Shown: positions 7,831-15,832 of the stretch, piece by piece
Numbering within the stretch: position 1 is the first letter of the stretch
Layout of the letters: the number at the start of each line of letters is the position of its first letter
Assembly: GCA_009774465.1 (NCBI GenBank)
Contig: VSNT01000029.1
Location: 1-31,231 of the forward strand
DNA length: 31,231 bases
Source: Lachnospiraceae bacterium
GTDB lineage: Bacteria > Bacillota_A > Clostridia > Lachnospirales > Lachnospiraceae
Reading direction: 5' to 3'
Translations under genes and position numbers: made by a program
Notes under the pieces: generated by a model
Databases searched by the model: none
Seen by the model: only the letters and a program-made list of their open reading frames with translations
Told to the model about the DNA's origin: nothing

Positions 7831-9207
7831 CTACAGTCCAAGCTCATAAACAACAAATTCTTTCACCATCCCCTGTCCGGTACACTCTGAAATGCTGATG
7901 CCACCAAATACATTCTCCGGAAATACTCTGGCCGAAATGGTATACCGCTCATTAATAAACACTTCCACAGCTGAGTGATCCAATATCAGATCTACATGGT
8001 ACTCACAATGTCCGCCGGAAATCGGAACTTCTATCTGCTCCGTCCCCACATTTGCATCTTTCGTAGACCTGGAACGATCTAAAATGATTTGATGCAAAAC
8101 ATGGTCAATTTTTAACTCTGTGTATTCCGTTCCTTCCTGTGAGGCAAACACCCTGACTGCAAAGCTGCCATTCTCCGGCAGTTTTATCTTAAAACAGATT
8201 TCTCCCTGCCGGCATGCTGCAAGCACTTTTCCCTGTTCCAGCTTGGTAAATGGCCTGTTTTCCAAAGAACAAAGTCTTTTTTTCCGAAGCATTCTACACT
8301 CTTTTGCCAGCCGGATATGAAGACCATCGTCCTTCAAAAACACTTCCCGGGGAAGAGACTGCATTCCCGCCCAGCCTCTGTGATAAGTACAGGACATACG
8401 ATCCCATTCAAACAGGCATCCAATAGTAAGATATCTTCCTTTTGGATCTGTCAGATAAGTATTCGGCGCGTAAAAGCCCTTTTTCCCAACACTGTAGTCA
8501 AAAACTCCTTCCCAATGTACCGTAAATTCCCAGGTGGTTTTATTTAATTCTCCAATACAATATCTGGTTCCTTCCAAAGGGGCATATAAAAGAACATATT
8601 GTTCCCCAAATCTTAACATATTGGGGCATTCCAGCAGTCCAAATTCCGAAGAAGTATACAGGACAGAGCAAAAAGACCATTTTTCAAGATCAGGCGACCG
8701 GTAAAGTCCCACACAGCCATTCCCATCCTGCGAACCGGAAAGCAGCATAAAATATTCCTCTTCCTTCCATATAAATGGATCTCTCCACATACTGATGCCA
8801 CATCTCAGTTCATTGGGAACAGCCGGTTTTCCCACCTTTTCCCAATGTTCTAAATTGGAATCTCCCACTGCGCACCATTGCTGGGCGCCATGCTCTGGAC
8901 CTCTTTCCTGATCTCCTACACTGGTATAAAAAAGATAAACCTGTCCTTCTTTTCCCACCGCACAGCCGGAGTAGCAGTGCAGCTCTCCTTCTTCATAAGA
9001 GGGCGCAAGAGCAATGTCACATTCTTCCCAATGAATCAAATCCTGAGATTTTGCATGTCCCCAATGAATATCTCCCCATACATCTCCTCCAGGATTGTAC
9101 TGATAAAACATGTGATACCAGCCATCTTTATAAATCAGTCCATTGGGATCATTTATCCAGTTTTTCGGGGGCCTGTAATGAAACCCGGGATAGAATTTAT
9201 CCTTCAT
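7831..9207 (-). CDS. Glycoside hydrolase family 32 (beta-fructofuranosidase-like)
   Basis: A 458-residue protein with the GH32 five-blade propeller followed by a C-terminal beta-sandwich (from about residue 330). All three acidic motifs are intact: the nucleophile D20 in WINDPNG, the transition-state stabiliser D143 in RDP, and the acid/base E193 in EC. Family members release terminal beta-fructofuranosyl units from sucrose, inulin-type or levan-type oligomers. There is no signal peptide, so it acts in the cytoplasm on material brought in by the ABC importer of the same operon. The ATG at 9207 has GGAG at 7-base spacing. The longer alternative begins with TTG and has no site. No fructokinase of the usual type is in the operon, so the released sugar may not be fructose. 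Confidence 0.92.
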   Translation of the reverse strand: MKDKFYPGFHYRPPKNWINDPNGLIYKDGWYHMFYQYNPGGDVWGDIHWGHAKSQDLIHWEECDIALAPSYEEGELHCYSGCAVGKEGQVYLFYTSVGDQERGPEHGAQQWCAVGDSNLEHWEKVGKPAVPNELRCGISMWRDPFIWKEEEYFMLLSGSQDGNGCVGLYRSPDLEKWSFCSVLYTSSEFGLLECPNMLRFGEQYVLLYAPLEGTRYCIGELNKTTWEFTVHWEGVFDYSVGKKGFYAPNTYLTDPKGRYLTIGCLFEWDRMSCTYHRGWAGMQSLPREVFLKDDGLHIRLAKECRMLRKKRLCSLENRPFTKLEQGKVLAACRQGEICFKIKLPENGSFAVRVFASQEGTEYTELKIDHVLHQIILDRSRSTKDANVGTEQIEVPISGGHCEYHVDLILDHSAVEVFINERYTISARVFPENVFGGISISECTGQGMVKEFVVYELGL

Positions 9208-9272
9208 TTCTAATCTCCGTTCTGAAAGTTTAAATGTTCTGCACCCGTTCAGCACTTTCAAATTTATAAAAT

Positions 9273-11318
9273 CTAATTTGTGACATGGAAGTCATCTGCC
9301 ATAAAGGTGCCTTCGCAAATTAAAAATCCGCAGCCTCCCCTTTGATACCTTTCATCCTTCGCTGATAAAAGTACTTCCCCGTTAATGGCAGCACTGATTC
9401 TGTTTTCTTCCGCCTGCAGGGTAAGTTCATAAGTTTCCAGCTCTTTATAGGGAAAAGGATGCTCTGCCAGCACCGCTCTTTCCTCTCCGTCCTGCCGGAC
9501 GAGCCGGGCAGTGTTATGTTCCTTTAGTAAAAGTGCATAATATTTTCCATGTCCTCTGGTGCGGATCACCAGTCCAAATTCCCTGTGCAGATAAGGCACT
9601 GCCCTGCAGCTTACCTGATAATTACCCCAGTCTCTGGTGCCTATGGTTGCAAGCCCCGTTCCTTCATGATGAGAAACCGTAAAGCTATGCCTGGCGTCAA
9701 AGGAAAATTCCCTGGCCGATGAGGTAAAGGCCTGTAACTGCATATTGGCGCGCCCCAGGTCATAATTACGCAGAGAACCGGTGATGAGAAAATCAGAAGG
9801 CGCACCTTTAAAATCAACAGATCGAATCAGCACCTGTCCGCCGGCTTCTCCTATTACTTCTGTCCCAAAGCGGTCAATACATCTTCCTCCCAATTTCGGA
9901 ATATGCCATACATACTCTTTCAGCTCAGAAGTTCCTTCATATATGGGACTTTCCATTACCTGCTTTTCATCATCAAAATCATAGTAAATTACATAAAGAC
10001 GAAATTTCACCTGATCCCCAGACGTCTTAAGGCTTACATGTACTTTTTGAGTTTCATATAAGACAGGGCTTCCCAAAAGACAATAACCGCCATAAATATC
10101 CTCTCTCTGCCACATGACCGGAACAGACGCAAAGCCTTTTTCTTCCTGCAAAGTTACTGTAAGCCCCTGTCCCTGTCCATTTTTAAGCTTTACCTTTCCG
10201 CCCCTTACAGGACATGGTTCAAATCCCTGCACTGCCCCTTGACAGGCAAAAGAAAATCTGTGCGGCTGCACCTGATATCCGGTTCCATAAATCTGATTGT
10301 GAAGTTTTAAAATTCTTTGTGTCTGCCAGACCGCATCCGTCACACATTCTCCTCCATTTGAGGAAATGTTGTAAAAACGGTCTGCTATGGGCGTCCTGAA
10401 ATCAAACTCTTTAGTAATTGCATCCAGTCCAAGGCGGATTCCATTCAGACACCCTATATTTGCCCCATTACAGTCCGTATCCCAGCCTGCCGATACACAC
10501 ATCTGCATGGCATCCCGAAAACTGTCTTTTCCTAAAAGAAGCACTGTAAGCATCAACGCTGTATTGGGAATCACATGACAGTTTCCCGGAAACTTATCGT
10601 ATCCCCACCTTTTTTCCAGATATGCTCTTGCAGTCCGAAAATCCGGTTTTTCCTTGCAAAAAGCTATGATTTCCAGAAAAATATCCTTTAACTGCTTTAT
10701 ATTTATATAGGAAAGATTTTCTTCCAGTAATGCGTCAAGGCTTCTTTCCCGAAATGCTGCCGCTTCCATTCCTGCCCAAAAGCACGCTGACTCTACCGCC
10801 ACACCGTCATGACTCACCTGTGCCTGCATTCTGGTATATTTCCTGGCATTTTCAACATCTCCGGCAAAAACAAGAGGAATTGCATCCATAAAGATCTGGG
10901 CGCCAATCTGCTCTGCAGCGGCTTTTCCATTTAGCTTTGCGCTTCCGCTTTCCGGCGCTTTGATGCCGCCCTTTAACCGCAGATATGCTGTATGTTCCGT
11001 GGACCTTCCAAGACCGCCCCACCAGAAAACAGTTTTTTCTTCTATTAAATAATTGAGCCATGTGTTTCCAAATTTATCAGAACTCAAGTCTGCCAAAGGA
11101 TAATCCTCCAGCGTGTTTAAAAAGGTAAATGTTCCCGAAAGATCATCATCCGCCACATGAAGGGGAACTCCAACCTCTCCGGCCACAAAATGGTCTACCA
11201 TATCAAACCGGTCTTTAATCTTTTCATAGGGCCATCCTTCTATGGGACGCCCATAAAATACACCGATTATTTTTCCAAGTATTCCAGCATATACTTTTTC
11301 TTCATACCGATCTATCAT
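9273..11318 (-). CDS. ADP-ribosylglycohydrolase-like protein with C-terminal beta-sandwich domain
   Basis: A protein of 681 residues. The first ~330 form an all-helical ADP-ribosylglycohydrolase (ARH/DraG) domain. Di-metal site residues are visible as D57-D58-D59 (VADDDLSGT), H170-D171 (SHDG) and D280-x-D282 (GWDTDCNGA). The remaining ~350 residues are beta-rich. The last ~160 (from ATIGTRDWGNYQVSCRAVP) resemble a concanavalin-like carbohydrate-binding or laminin-G-type sandwich. Plain ARH enzymes have about 300 residues, so this is a two- or three-domain fusion. No signal peptide is seen. The start at 11318 has GGAG 6 bases upstream; an ATG 12 bases earlier lacks a good site. Within a sugar operon it more likely cleaves a ribosyl- or furanosyl-type glycosidic bond than ADP-ribosylated protein. 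The specific substrate is unknown. Confidence 0.83.
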   Translation of the reverse strand: MIDRYEEKVYAGILGKIIGVFYGRPIEGWPYEKIKDRFDMVDHFVAGEVGVPLHVADDDLSGTFTFLNTLEDYPLADLSSDKFGNTWLNYLIEEKTVFWWGGLGRSTEHTAYLRLKGGIKAPESGSAKLNGKAAAEQIGAQIFMDAIPLVFAGDVENARKYTRMQAQVSHDGVAVESACFWAGMEAAAFRERSLDALLEENLSYINIKQLKDIFLEIIAFCKEKPDFRTARAYLEKRWGYDKFPGNCHVIPNTALMLTVLLLGKDSFRDAMQMCVSAGWDTDCNGANIGCLNGIRLGLDAITKEFDFRTPIADRFYNISSNGGECVTDAVWQTQRILKLHNQIYGTGYQVQPHRFSFACQGAVQGFEPCPVRGGKVKLKNGQGQGLTVTLQEEKGFASVPVMWQREDIYGGYCLLGSPVLYETQKVHVSLKTSGDQVKFRLYVIYYDFDDEKQVMESPIYEGTSELKEYVWHIPKLGGRCIDRFGTEVIGEAGGQVLIRSVDFKGAPSDFLITGSLRNYDLGRANMQLQAFTSSAREFSFDARHSFTVSHHEGTGLATIGTRDWGNYQVSCRAVPYLHREFGLVIRTRGHGKYYALLLKEHNTARLVRQDGEERAVLAEHPFPYKELETYELTLQAEENRISAAINGEVLLSAKDERYQRGGCGFLICEGTFMADDFHVTN

Positions 11319-11386
11319 CCTAGTCTCCATTCCAGATCTGCAATCGTCTCCAATTTCAATCTGCAGCTTTTCGAAATTTTCCCCGG

Positions 11387-12238
11387 CTATCCCTTAATAC
11401 CTGATGCGGCAACACCTTCCACAAAATACTTCTGGAAGCACAGATACAAAATCAGCAGCGGAAGTATGGTAACCACCGCCATTGCCATAATAGGCCCTAT
11501 GTCCATTGTGGAACCTGTCTCTCCCTTAAAAGCGTTCAGTCCCAGCGCAATTGTAAATTTAGCCGGCCTGCCTAAATAAATTAATGGCGCCATATAGTCA
11601 TTCCAGCAAAATACCAGTTGATTAATCACCACTACCAACAGGGCAGGTTTGCAGTTGGGCAGATAGATTCTGGCAAAAATGCCAAACCAACTGCATCCGT
11701 CAATTTTCGCCGCCTCCGCCAGGTCATTTGGCAGCCCTGCAAAAAACTGCCGCAGCAAAAATATGTTAAAGGTGCTGGTGCCAAAAAATGCCGGAAGTAC
11801 AAGAGGATAAATAGTATTCAGCCAATGAAACTTACTGTACATAATGTACATGGGAATCAGAGTAACCGTCTGGGGAACCATCATCGTTGCAAGCAGTACA
11901 AGAAATAACATATTTTTCGCCTTAGACTGAAACTTTGCAAAACCAAATGCCACCAGAGAGCAGCTGCATACCGTTCCTATCACACACAGCCCGGCAATTT
12001 TCACCGTATTCCAGATGTAAACCAGAAATTTTCCGCCCTTCCATCCCTTTTCAAAAGCACGGAAGGAAATCGGCCAGGGAAAAAGCTGCTTATAATCTGC
12101 AATTCCCGCTTCTGTTTTGAGGGAAGTGCACAACATCCAGATAAAGGGAAACAAAAAGAGTGCCGCCATCCCGATCAGTAAGATCTGTGTCAAAATATTA
12201 CCTGCACTTTTTTTCATATGTCTTTTCTCTTTTGCCAT
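11387..12238 (-). CDS. Carbohydrate ABC transporter permease (MalG/LacG type)
   Basis: A 283-residue inner-membrane protein with about six hydrophobic segments, the first at residues 15-38. The cytoplasmic EAA loop that docks to the ATPase is present as LAEAAKIDGCSWFGIFARIYLP. The ending FVEGVAASGIKG is the hallmark C-terminus of the MalG side of CUT1 importers. It starts 1 base after the stop of the partner permease, so translation is coupled. No ATPase gene is in the operon. CUT1 systems in Firmicutes usually borrow a shared MsmX/MsiK-type ATPase encoded elsewhere. CUT1 importers carry di- and oligosaccharides or glycosides, which agrees with cytoplasmic GH32. Confidence 0.94.
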   Translation of the reverse strand: MAKEKRHMKKSAGNILTQILLIGMAALFLFPFIWMLCTSLKTEAGIADYKQLFPWPISFRAFEKGWKGGKFLVYIWNTVKIAGLCVIGTVCSCSLVAFGFAKFQSKAKNMLFLVLLATMMVPQTVTLIPMYIMYSKFHWLNTIYPLVLPAFFGTSTFNIFLLRQFFAGLPNDLAEAAKIDGCSWFGIFARIYLPNCKPALLVVVINQLVFCWNDYMAPLIYLGRPAKFTIALGLNAFKGETGSTMDIGPIMAMAVVTILPLLILYLCFQKYFVEGVAASGIKG

Positions 12239-12239
12239 T

Positions 12240-13151
12240 CTAATTCACATCCTCTCTATAAAATACCCAGAACTTTGATGTTCCAAGAATTACAAGCGTC
12301 AACAGAATCATAATAATAAACAGTACCCAGGCAAGTGCGGAAGCATATCCGAATTTACCATAGGAAAATGCTGTATTATAAAGATAAAGCCCATACACAT
12401 AAGTAGACTGAGCCGGCCCGCCGCCTGTCATTACATAAGGCTGGGTAAAAATCTGCAGTCCCTTAATGATCGCCATAAGTACATTGAAAAACACTACCGG
12501 GCTGATCAGCGGAAATGTAATATGCCAGAATCTCTGTACTCCATTTGCACCGTCTAAATCCGCTGCCTCATAATAATCTCTCGGTACATCCTGAAGCCCT
12601 GCCAGCACAATGGTCATTGCGGTTCCAATGCAGAACATATCCATAAAGATAATGGACAGCATTGCTGTATTTCTGTTTCCAAGGAAATTAATACTCTCCA
12701 TCCCCAGTGCATTTAATATCACATTGATAAATCCATTGGTTCCGTTAAAAAGGTAAGTCCATGCAATGTAGGTTGCAACTCCCGTACAGATCGTGGGCAG
12801 ATAAAAAATTCCCCGAAATACATTCGTTCCTGTCAGCCGCTTATTTAAAAGTGTGGCCAGAAAGATAGAAACCGCTGTATTTAATGGAACTGAAACCCCA
12901 ATATAGAAAAATGTATTTCTAAGGGACAATCCAAATGTTTTATCCTTTGTCAAGATCTGAATGAAATTTGATATCCCGATAAAATCCCTGTTTGTCAGTC
13001 CATTCCAGTTTGTAAAGGACATAACAAAGGAATATATCATAGGAAAACAGGTAAATGCACAAAACCCAATCAGCCAGGGGGATATAAAAATCCAGAACAG
13101 CCTCGAGGTATCATTTAATTTCTTTTTCTTTTTTCCGTTTTGCTTTGCCAT
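12240..13151 (-). CDS. Carbohydrate ABC transporter permease (MalF/UgpA type)
   Basis: A 303-residue membrane protein. After a lysine-rich cytoplasmic start (KKKKKLN) the first membrane helix spans roughly residues 18-40 (FWIFISPWLIGFCAFTCF), and about five more follow. The EAA loop reads YYEAADLDGANGVQRFWHITFPLISP, as expected for CUT1 permeases. YVMTGGGPAQSTYVYGLYLYNTAF is the well-conserved periplasmic-side segment of this group. It is the second gene of the operon, 115 bases after the binding-protein gene. That gap holds an mRNA hairpin that may lower permease expression relative to the binding protein. Confidence 0.94.
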   Translation of the reverse strand: MAKQNGKKKKKLNDTSRLFWIFISPWLIGFCAFTCFPMIYSFVMSFTNWNGLTNRDFIGISNFIQILTKDKTFGLSLRNTFFYIGVSVPLNTAVSIFLATLLNKRLTGTNVFRGIFYLPTICTGVATYIAWTYLFNGTNGFINVILNALGMESINFLGNRNTAMLSIIFMDMFCIGTAMTIVLAGLQDVPRDYYEAADLDGANGVQRFWHITFPLISPVVFFNVLMAIIKGLQIFTQPYVMTGGGPAQSTYVYGLYLYNTAFSYGKFGYASALAWVLFIIMILLTLVILGTSKFWVFYREDVN

Positions 13152-13210
13152 CCTACTTCTCCCTATCTTTACACTAACCCGAAATCCTCAACGTTCCTTC
13201 GGATCAATGG

Positions 13211-13250
13211 CATATGTGTGGAAGGAATCTTGCCGCCTCCCACAACTATG
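13211..13250 (-). promoter_or_regulatory. Intercistronic hairpin after the binding-protein gene
   Basis: An imperfect inverted repeat has 15-base arms (13211-13225 and 13236-13250) that agree at 12 positions. The inner nine positions pair fully if one G-U pair is allowed. The loop is 10 bases. No U-run follows in the direction of transcription, so it is not a full terminator. Such hairpins behind binding-protein genes commonly stabilise the upstream mRNA or reduce downstream transcription. Confidence 0.5.
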
Positions 13251-13266
13251 CCGAATTTTTATTTTT

Positions 13267-14637
13267 TTACTTGTAAGAATCAAAAATTGTAGTTCCCTGC
13301 GCCTGAACATCCGCAATCATTTCATCCACTGTCATATCACCCGCAAGCACCTTCTGGTAATCTGCCTTTGTCAGATCATTTACCTCTGCAAAAGAACCCA
13401 GATTATAAAAAGGAGTGGAAGAAGAAATCATATTGATGAATACGGTTTTGTTATAAGGTGTCCCCTCTCCAAAATCATTTAAATATTCTTCACTGGTAAC
13501 AAATGGCTGAAAATCAGGAATCCCAATGCTCTGTGCTGCCTTTGCAGCTTCCTGGGTAGTGGTCATGTATTTAATGAAATCCCAGCACACATCTTTATAT
13601 TCAGACTTGGAACTCATGCACCATCCATTTCCTCTAAAGGAGGTCAGCCATCTGGTGTTAAATTCCTCATTGATTGGAAGTTCCACTACATCCCATTCAA
13701 AAGAATCGCCAATTGCACTTTCATAAGTAGACATATCCCATGTAGCGGAAAGGGCCATACCAAATTTACCGGTTTCAAATCCGCCGGTGGAAATCACACC
13801 ATCCGTTTCATCAGGAGCAAGTCCTCTTTGAATGGAATCCACAAACATGGTAATAGTCGCCTTAAATTCTTCATTACCTTCCACGTTCATCTTTGTATTT
13901 TCAACATCATAGAACATGTTTCCGTAAAGATTACGGTAAAATTCCGGTACGCGTACGCCCCAGCGGATTCCATAAATATCGTCGCCAAGTGCGGATATTT
14001 TTTCTGCAGCTTCCAGCATTTCCTTTTCCGTCCAGTCGCTTGTCGGGTAGGAAAGTCCGGCCTGATCAAACAAAGCCTTGTTATATGCGATTGCAAAAGT
14101 CTTGGATACAAAAGGCGCCGCAACAATTCTTCCGTCGTCGGTCTTCCAGTTTGCTTCTACGGAAGCCATATCCCAATACTCACTGCATCCGTCCTTTTCA
14201 ATGTAAGGCTTCAAATCCTCAAACAGGAGACTGTCTTTGTATGGAAACAACTGGTCGCTTGCCAGTGCAAACACATCAGGCGTTTCTTCTGAGGAAAACC
14301 ATGTCTGCAGCTTGGTTAAATAGTCCGCTCCTGTACAATATTCAAATTCAATCTTCACATTGGGATGGGCCTCCATATATGCATTTGCCAGCCCCATTTT
14401 CATTTCAGCTTCCGGATCATCTCCAAAAAATCCAAAGGTTAAGGATACTTCCTCATCAGTGGAAACTGTCTCTTCCGATTCAACATTCGTGCTCTCCTGT
14501 GTGTTGCCGGCAGTGCTGGTACTACCTGTGTTGTCTGCATTACTGCCTGTATCTTCCTGTTTGCTTCCGCATCCTACCAGCATGGAAAGAGTTACAGCAG
14601 CAGTTAATAAGGAGACTAAAATTTTCTTTTTCAACAT
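13267..14637 (-). CDS. Sugar ABC transporter substrate-binding lipoprotein
   Basis: A 456-residue extracellular solute-binding protein of family 1 (CUT1). It has a lysine start, hydrophobic core and lipobox LVGC with the lipidated cysteine at C23. A low-complexity Ser/Thr/Asn/Glu linker follows (residues 24-60), typical of lipoproteins crossing a Gram-positive wall. The mature part shows family features such as LTFGFFGDDPEAEMKMGLANAYMEAHPNVKIEFEY, YNKALFDQAGL and FGMALSATWDMSTYE. GGAGG lies 7 bases before the ATG. It is the first gene after the operon promoter and so should be the most abundant product. The ligand cannot be read from sequence; the cytoplasmic enzymes point to a furanosidic oligosaccharide or glycoside. 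Confidence 0.95.
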   Translation of the reverse strand: MLKKKILVSLLTAAVTLSMLVGCGSKQEDTGSNADNTGSTSTAGNTQESTNVESEETVSTDEEVSLTFGFFGDDPEAEMKMGLANAYMEAHPNVKIEFEYCTGADYLTKLQTWFSSEETPDVFALASDQLFPYKDSLLFEDLKPYIEKDGCSEYWDMASVEANWKTDDGRIVAAPFVSKTFAIAYNKALFDQAGLSYPTSDWTEKEMLEAAEKISALGDDIYGIRWGVRVPEFYRNLYGNMFYDVENTKMNVEGNEEFKATITMFVDSIQRGLAPDETDGVISTGGFETGKFGMALSATWDMSTYESAIGDSFEWDVVELPINEEFNTRWLTSFRGNGWCMSSKSEYKDVCWDFIKYMTTTQEAAKAAQSIGIPDFQPFVTSEEYLNDFGEGTPYNKTVFINMISSSTPFYNLGSFAEVNDLTKADYQKVLAGDMTVDEMIADVQAQGTTIFDSYK

Positions 14638-14683
14638 ATCACATCCTCCATTTCTTGAGCCTTCCGCTCTTATGCAACTTTTT

Positions 14684-14713
14684 ACGAACGTTTTATGAAT
14701 ATTTTACGTTCGT
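14684..14713. promoter_or_regulatory. Probable DeoR-family operator: paired ACGAACGT / ACGTTCGT
   Basis: ACGAACGT (14684-14691) and its exact reverse complement ACGTTCGT (14706-14713) lie with centres 22 bases apart, two turns of the helix. They are placed downstream of the -10 of the operon promoter, around or just after the expected transcription start. A related CGTTCAT occurs at 14842-14848 within the divergent promoter. TTCG-containing repeats are common operators of DeoR/GlpR-type repressors. Assignment to the adjacent regulator is inference. Confidence 0.6.
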
Positions 14714-14725
14714 TTTGTGATTATT

Positions 14726-14754
14726 ATTTTAATTTAACACACATATAATGTCAA
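14726..14754 (-). promoter_or_regulatory. Promoter of the sugar operon
   Basis: On the minus strand a perfect TTGACA (14754-14749) is followed by exactly 17 bases and TAAAAT (14731-14726). It is one of the best promoter matches in the window and lies about 90 bases before the binding-protein start codon. The paired operator lies just downstream, so repression by roadblock or occlusion is likely. Confidence 0.78.
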
Positions 14755-14833
14755 TATTTTTTTCATTTTCAGCAAAATATGCAATTATTTTTCATATTAT
14801 TTGTCTATTTATTACAATTGTTAATTATTTTTG

Positions 14834-14862
14834 TTGATTTTCGTTCATATAAATGATATTAT
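14834..14862 (+). promoter_or_regulatory. Candidate promoter of the DeoR-family regulator
   Basis: TTGATT (14834-14839), a 17-base spacer and TATTAT (14857-14862) precede the regulator start by about 45 bases. A CGTTCAT half-site resembling the operator lies in the spacer, which suggests autoregulation. The match is moderate. Confidence 0.45.
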
Positions 14863-14905
14863 ATGAATGGATGAACTAAATTGTATGGAAACCGGAGGTA
14901 ATCAT

Positions 14906-15697
14906 ATGAAGCACAGCGTACATGTAATAGAACAAAGGCGCAACAAAATCATTGAGCTTCTTCAGCAAAATGGTAAGCAGCAGGTAAACGCATTGAGCGA
15001 ATATTTCCATGTATCTCCTTTGACAATCCGAAGAGATTTAAACGAATTGGAAGAAGCCGGCCTGGTAAAAAGAATTCATGGCGGCGTCAGCCTGCACAAG
15101 GAGCCCGAACCGCTCTCTCCTTTTGTTAATAAACAAAGCACACACAATTTTGAAAAGCAGCAGATCGCCCGTTATGCAGCAGAATACGTGCAGGAAGGAA
15201 GTACTATATTTATGAATTCCGGCACCACTATCCTGCATTTATTAAAGCTTCTTAATCACCGTTTCCTTACTATTGTTACCAATAATCTCCTTGCATATGA
15301 ATGCTGCCCGCAGTTAAAGGGAAATTTGATCTACACCGGCGGCGTATATAACGACACCAGCAAGGCATGTCTGGGCGATCTTGCAGTTACTGTGCTGAAT
15401 CAAATTTATGCGAATTTATGTATTCTTGGCGTAAACGGAATCAGCGCCGACAGCGGTGCAACCACTTCACTCCTTCAGGAAACCGTTTTAAACAGTAAAA
15501 TGATCGAACGATGCAGCGGAAAAGTGATTGTGGTGGCGGACAGCAGTAAAATTGGAAAAACCTACAGCTTTACCAGTGCAAAGCTCCAGAATATTGATAT
15601 TCTTATTACCGGTTCTCAAGCGGATAAGACAGAGCTTGACAGAATTCGAGAGCAGGGAGTGGAGGTGCATCAGGTGGATTCGGAGGAAAAATTGTAG
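14906..15697 (+). CDS. DeoR/GlpR-family transcriptional regulator of sugar metabolism
   Basis: A 263-residue protein. The N-terminal winged helix-turn-helix (residues ~8-60) contains the DeoR signature VSPLTIRRDLNELEEAGLVKRIHGG. The C-terminal DeoRC sensor domain has the phosphosugar-binding features GTTILHLLKLL, TNN and VVADSSKIGK. These proteins usually repress catabolic genes and release DNA when a sugar phosphate binds. The ATG at 14906 has GGAGG 7 bases upstream; the earlier in-frame ATG at 14867 lacks a site. It is transcribed away from the large sugar operon and shares a 268-base control region with it, so it is the obvious local regulator. The inducer is probably a pathway intermediate such as a pentulose phosphate. 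Confidence 0.92.
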   Translation: MKHSVHVIEQRRNKIIELLQQNGKQQVNALSEYFHVSPLTIRRDLNELEEAGLVKRIHGGVSLHKEPEPLSPFVNKQSTHNFEKQQIARYAAEYVQEGSTIFMNSGTTILHLLKLLNHRFLTIVTNNLLAYECCPQLKGNLIYTGGVYNDTSKACLGDLAVTVLNQIYANLCILGVNGISADSGATTSLLQETVLNSKMIERCSGKVIVVADSSKIGKTYSFTSAKLQNIDILITGSQADKTELDRIREQGVEVHQVDSEEKL

Positions 15698-15832
15698 AAT
15701 ATCTATGAAAAATTATACGATGGCGGGAAGATTTAGGAAAACGCTTTAATCAACGCTTCCTTAGGTAATATTTCTGTGAAAAGACTTATGCGCCATGTAC
15801 TCAAGACAATAGAAAACAGGAGGAACAGGTTT

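Noticed and set aside
13893..14720. Long plus-strand open frame (275 codons) opposite the binding-protein gene
   Set aside because: It is a mirror frame of a clear lipoprotein gene, is rich in Ser/His/Pro/Cys with no family pattern, and has no ribosome binding site.
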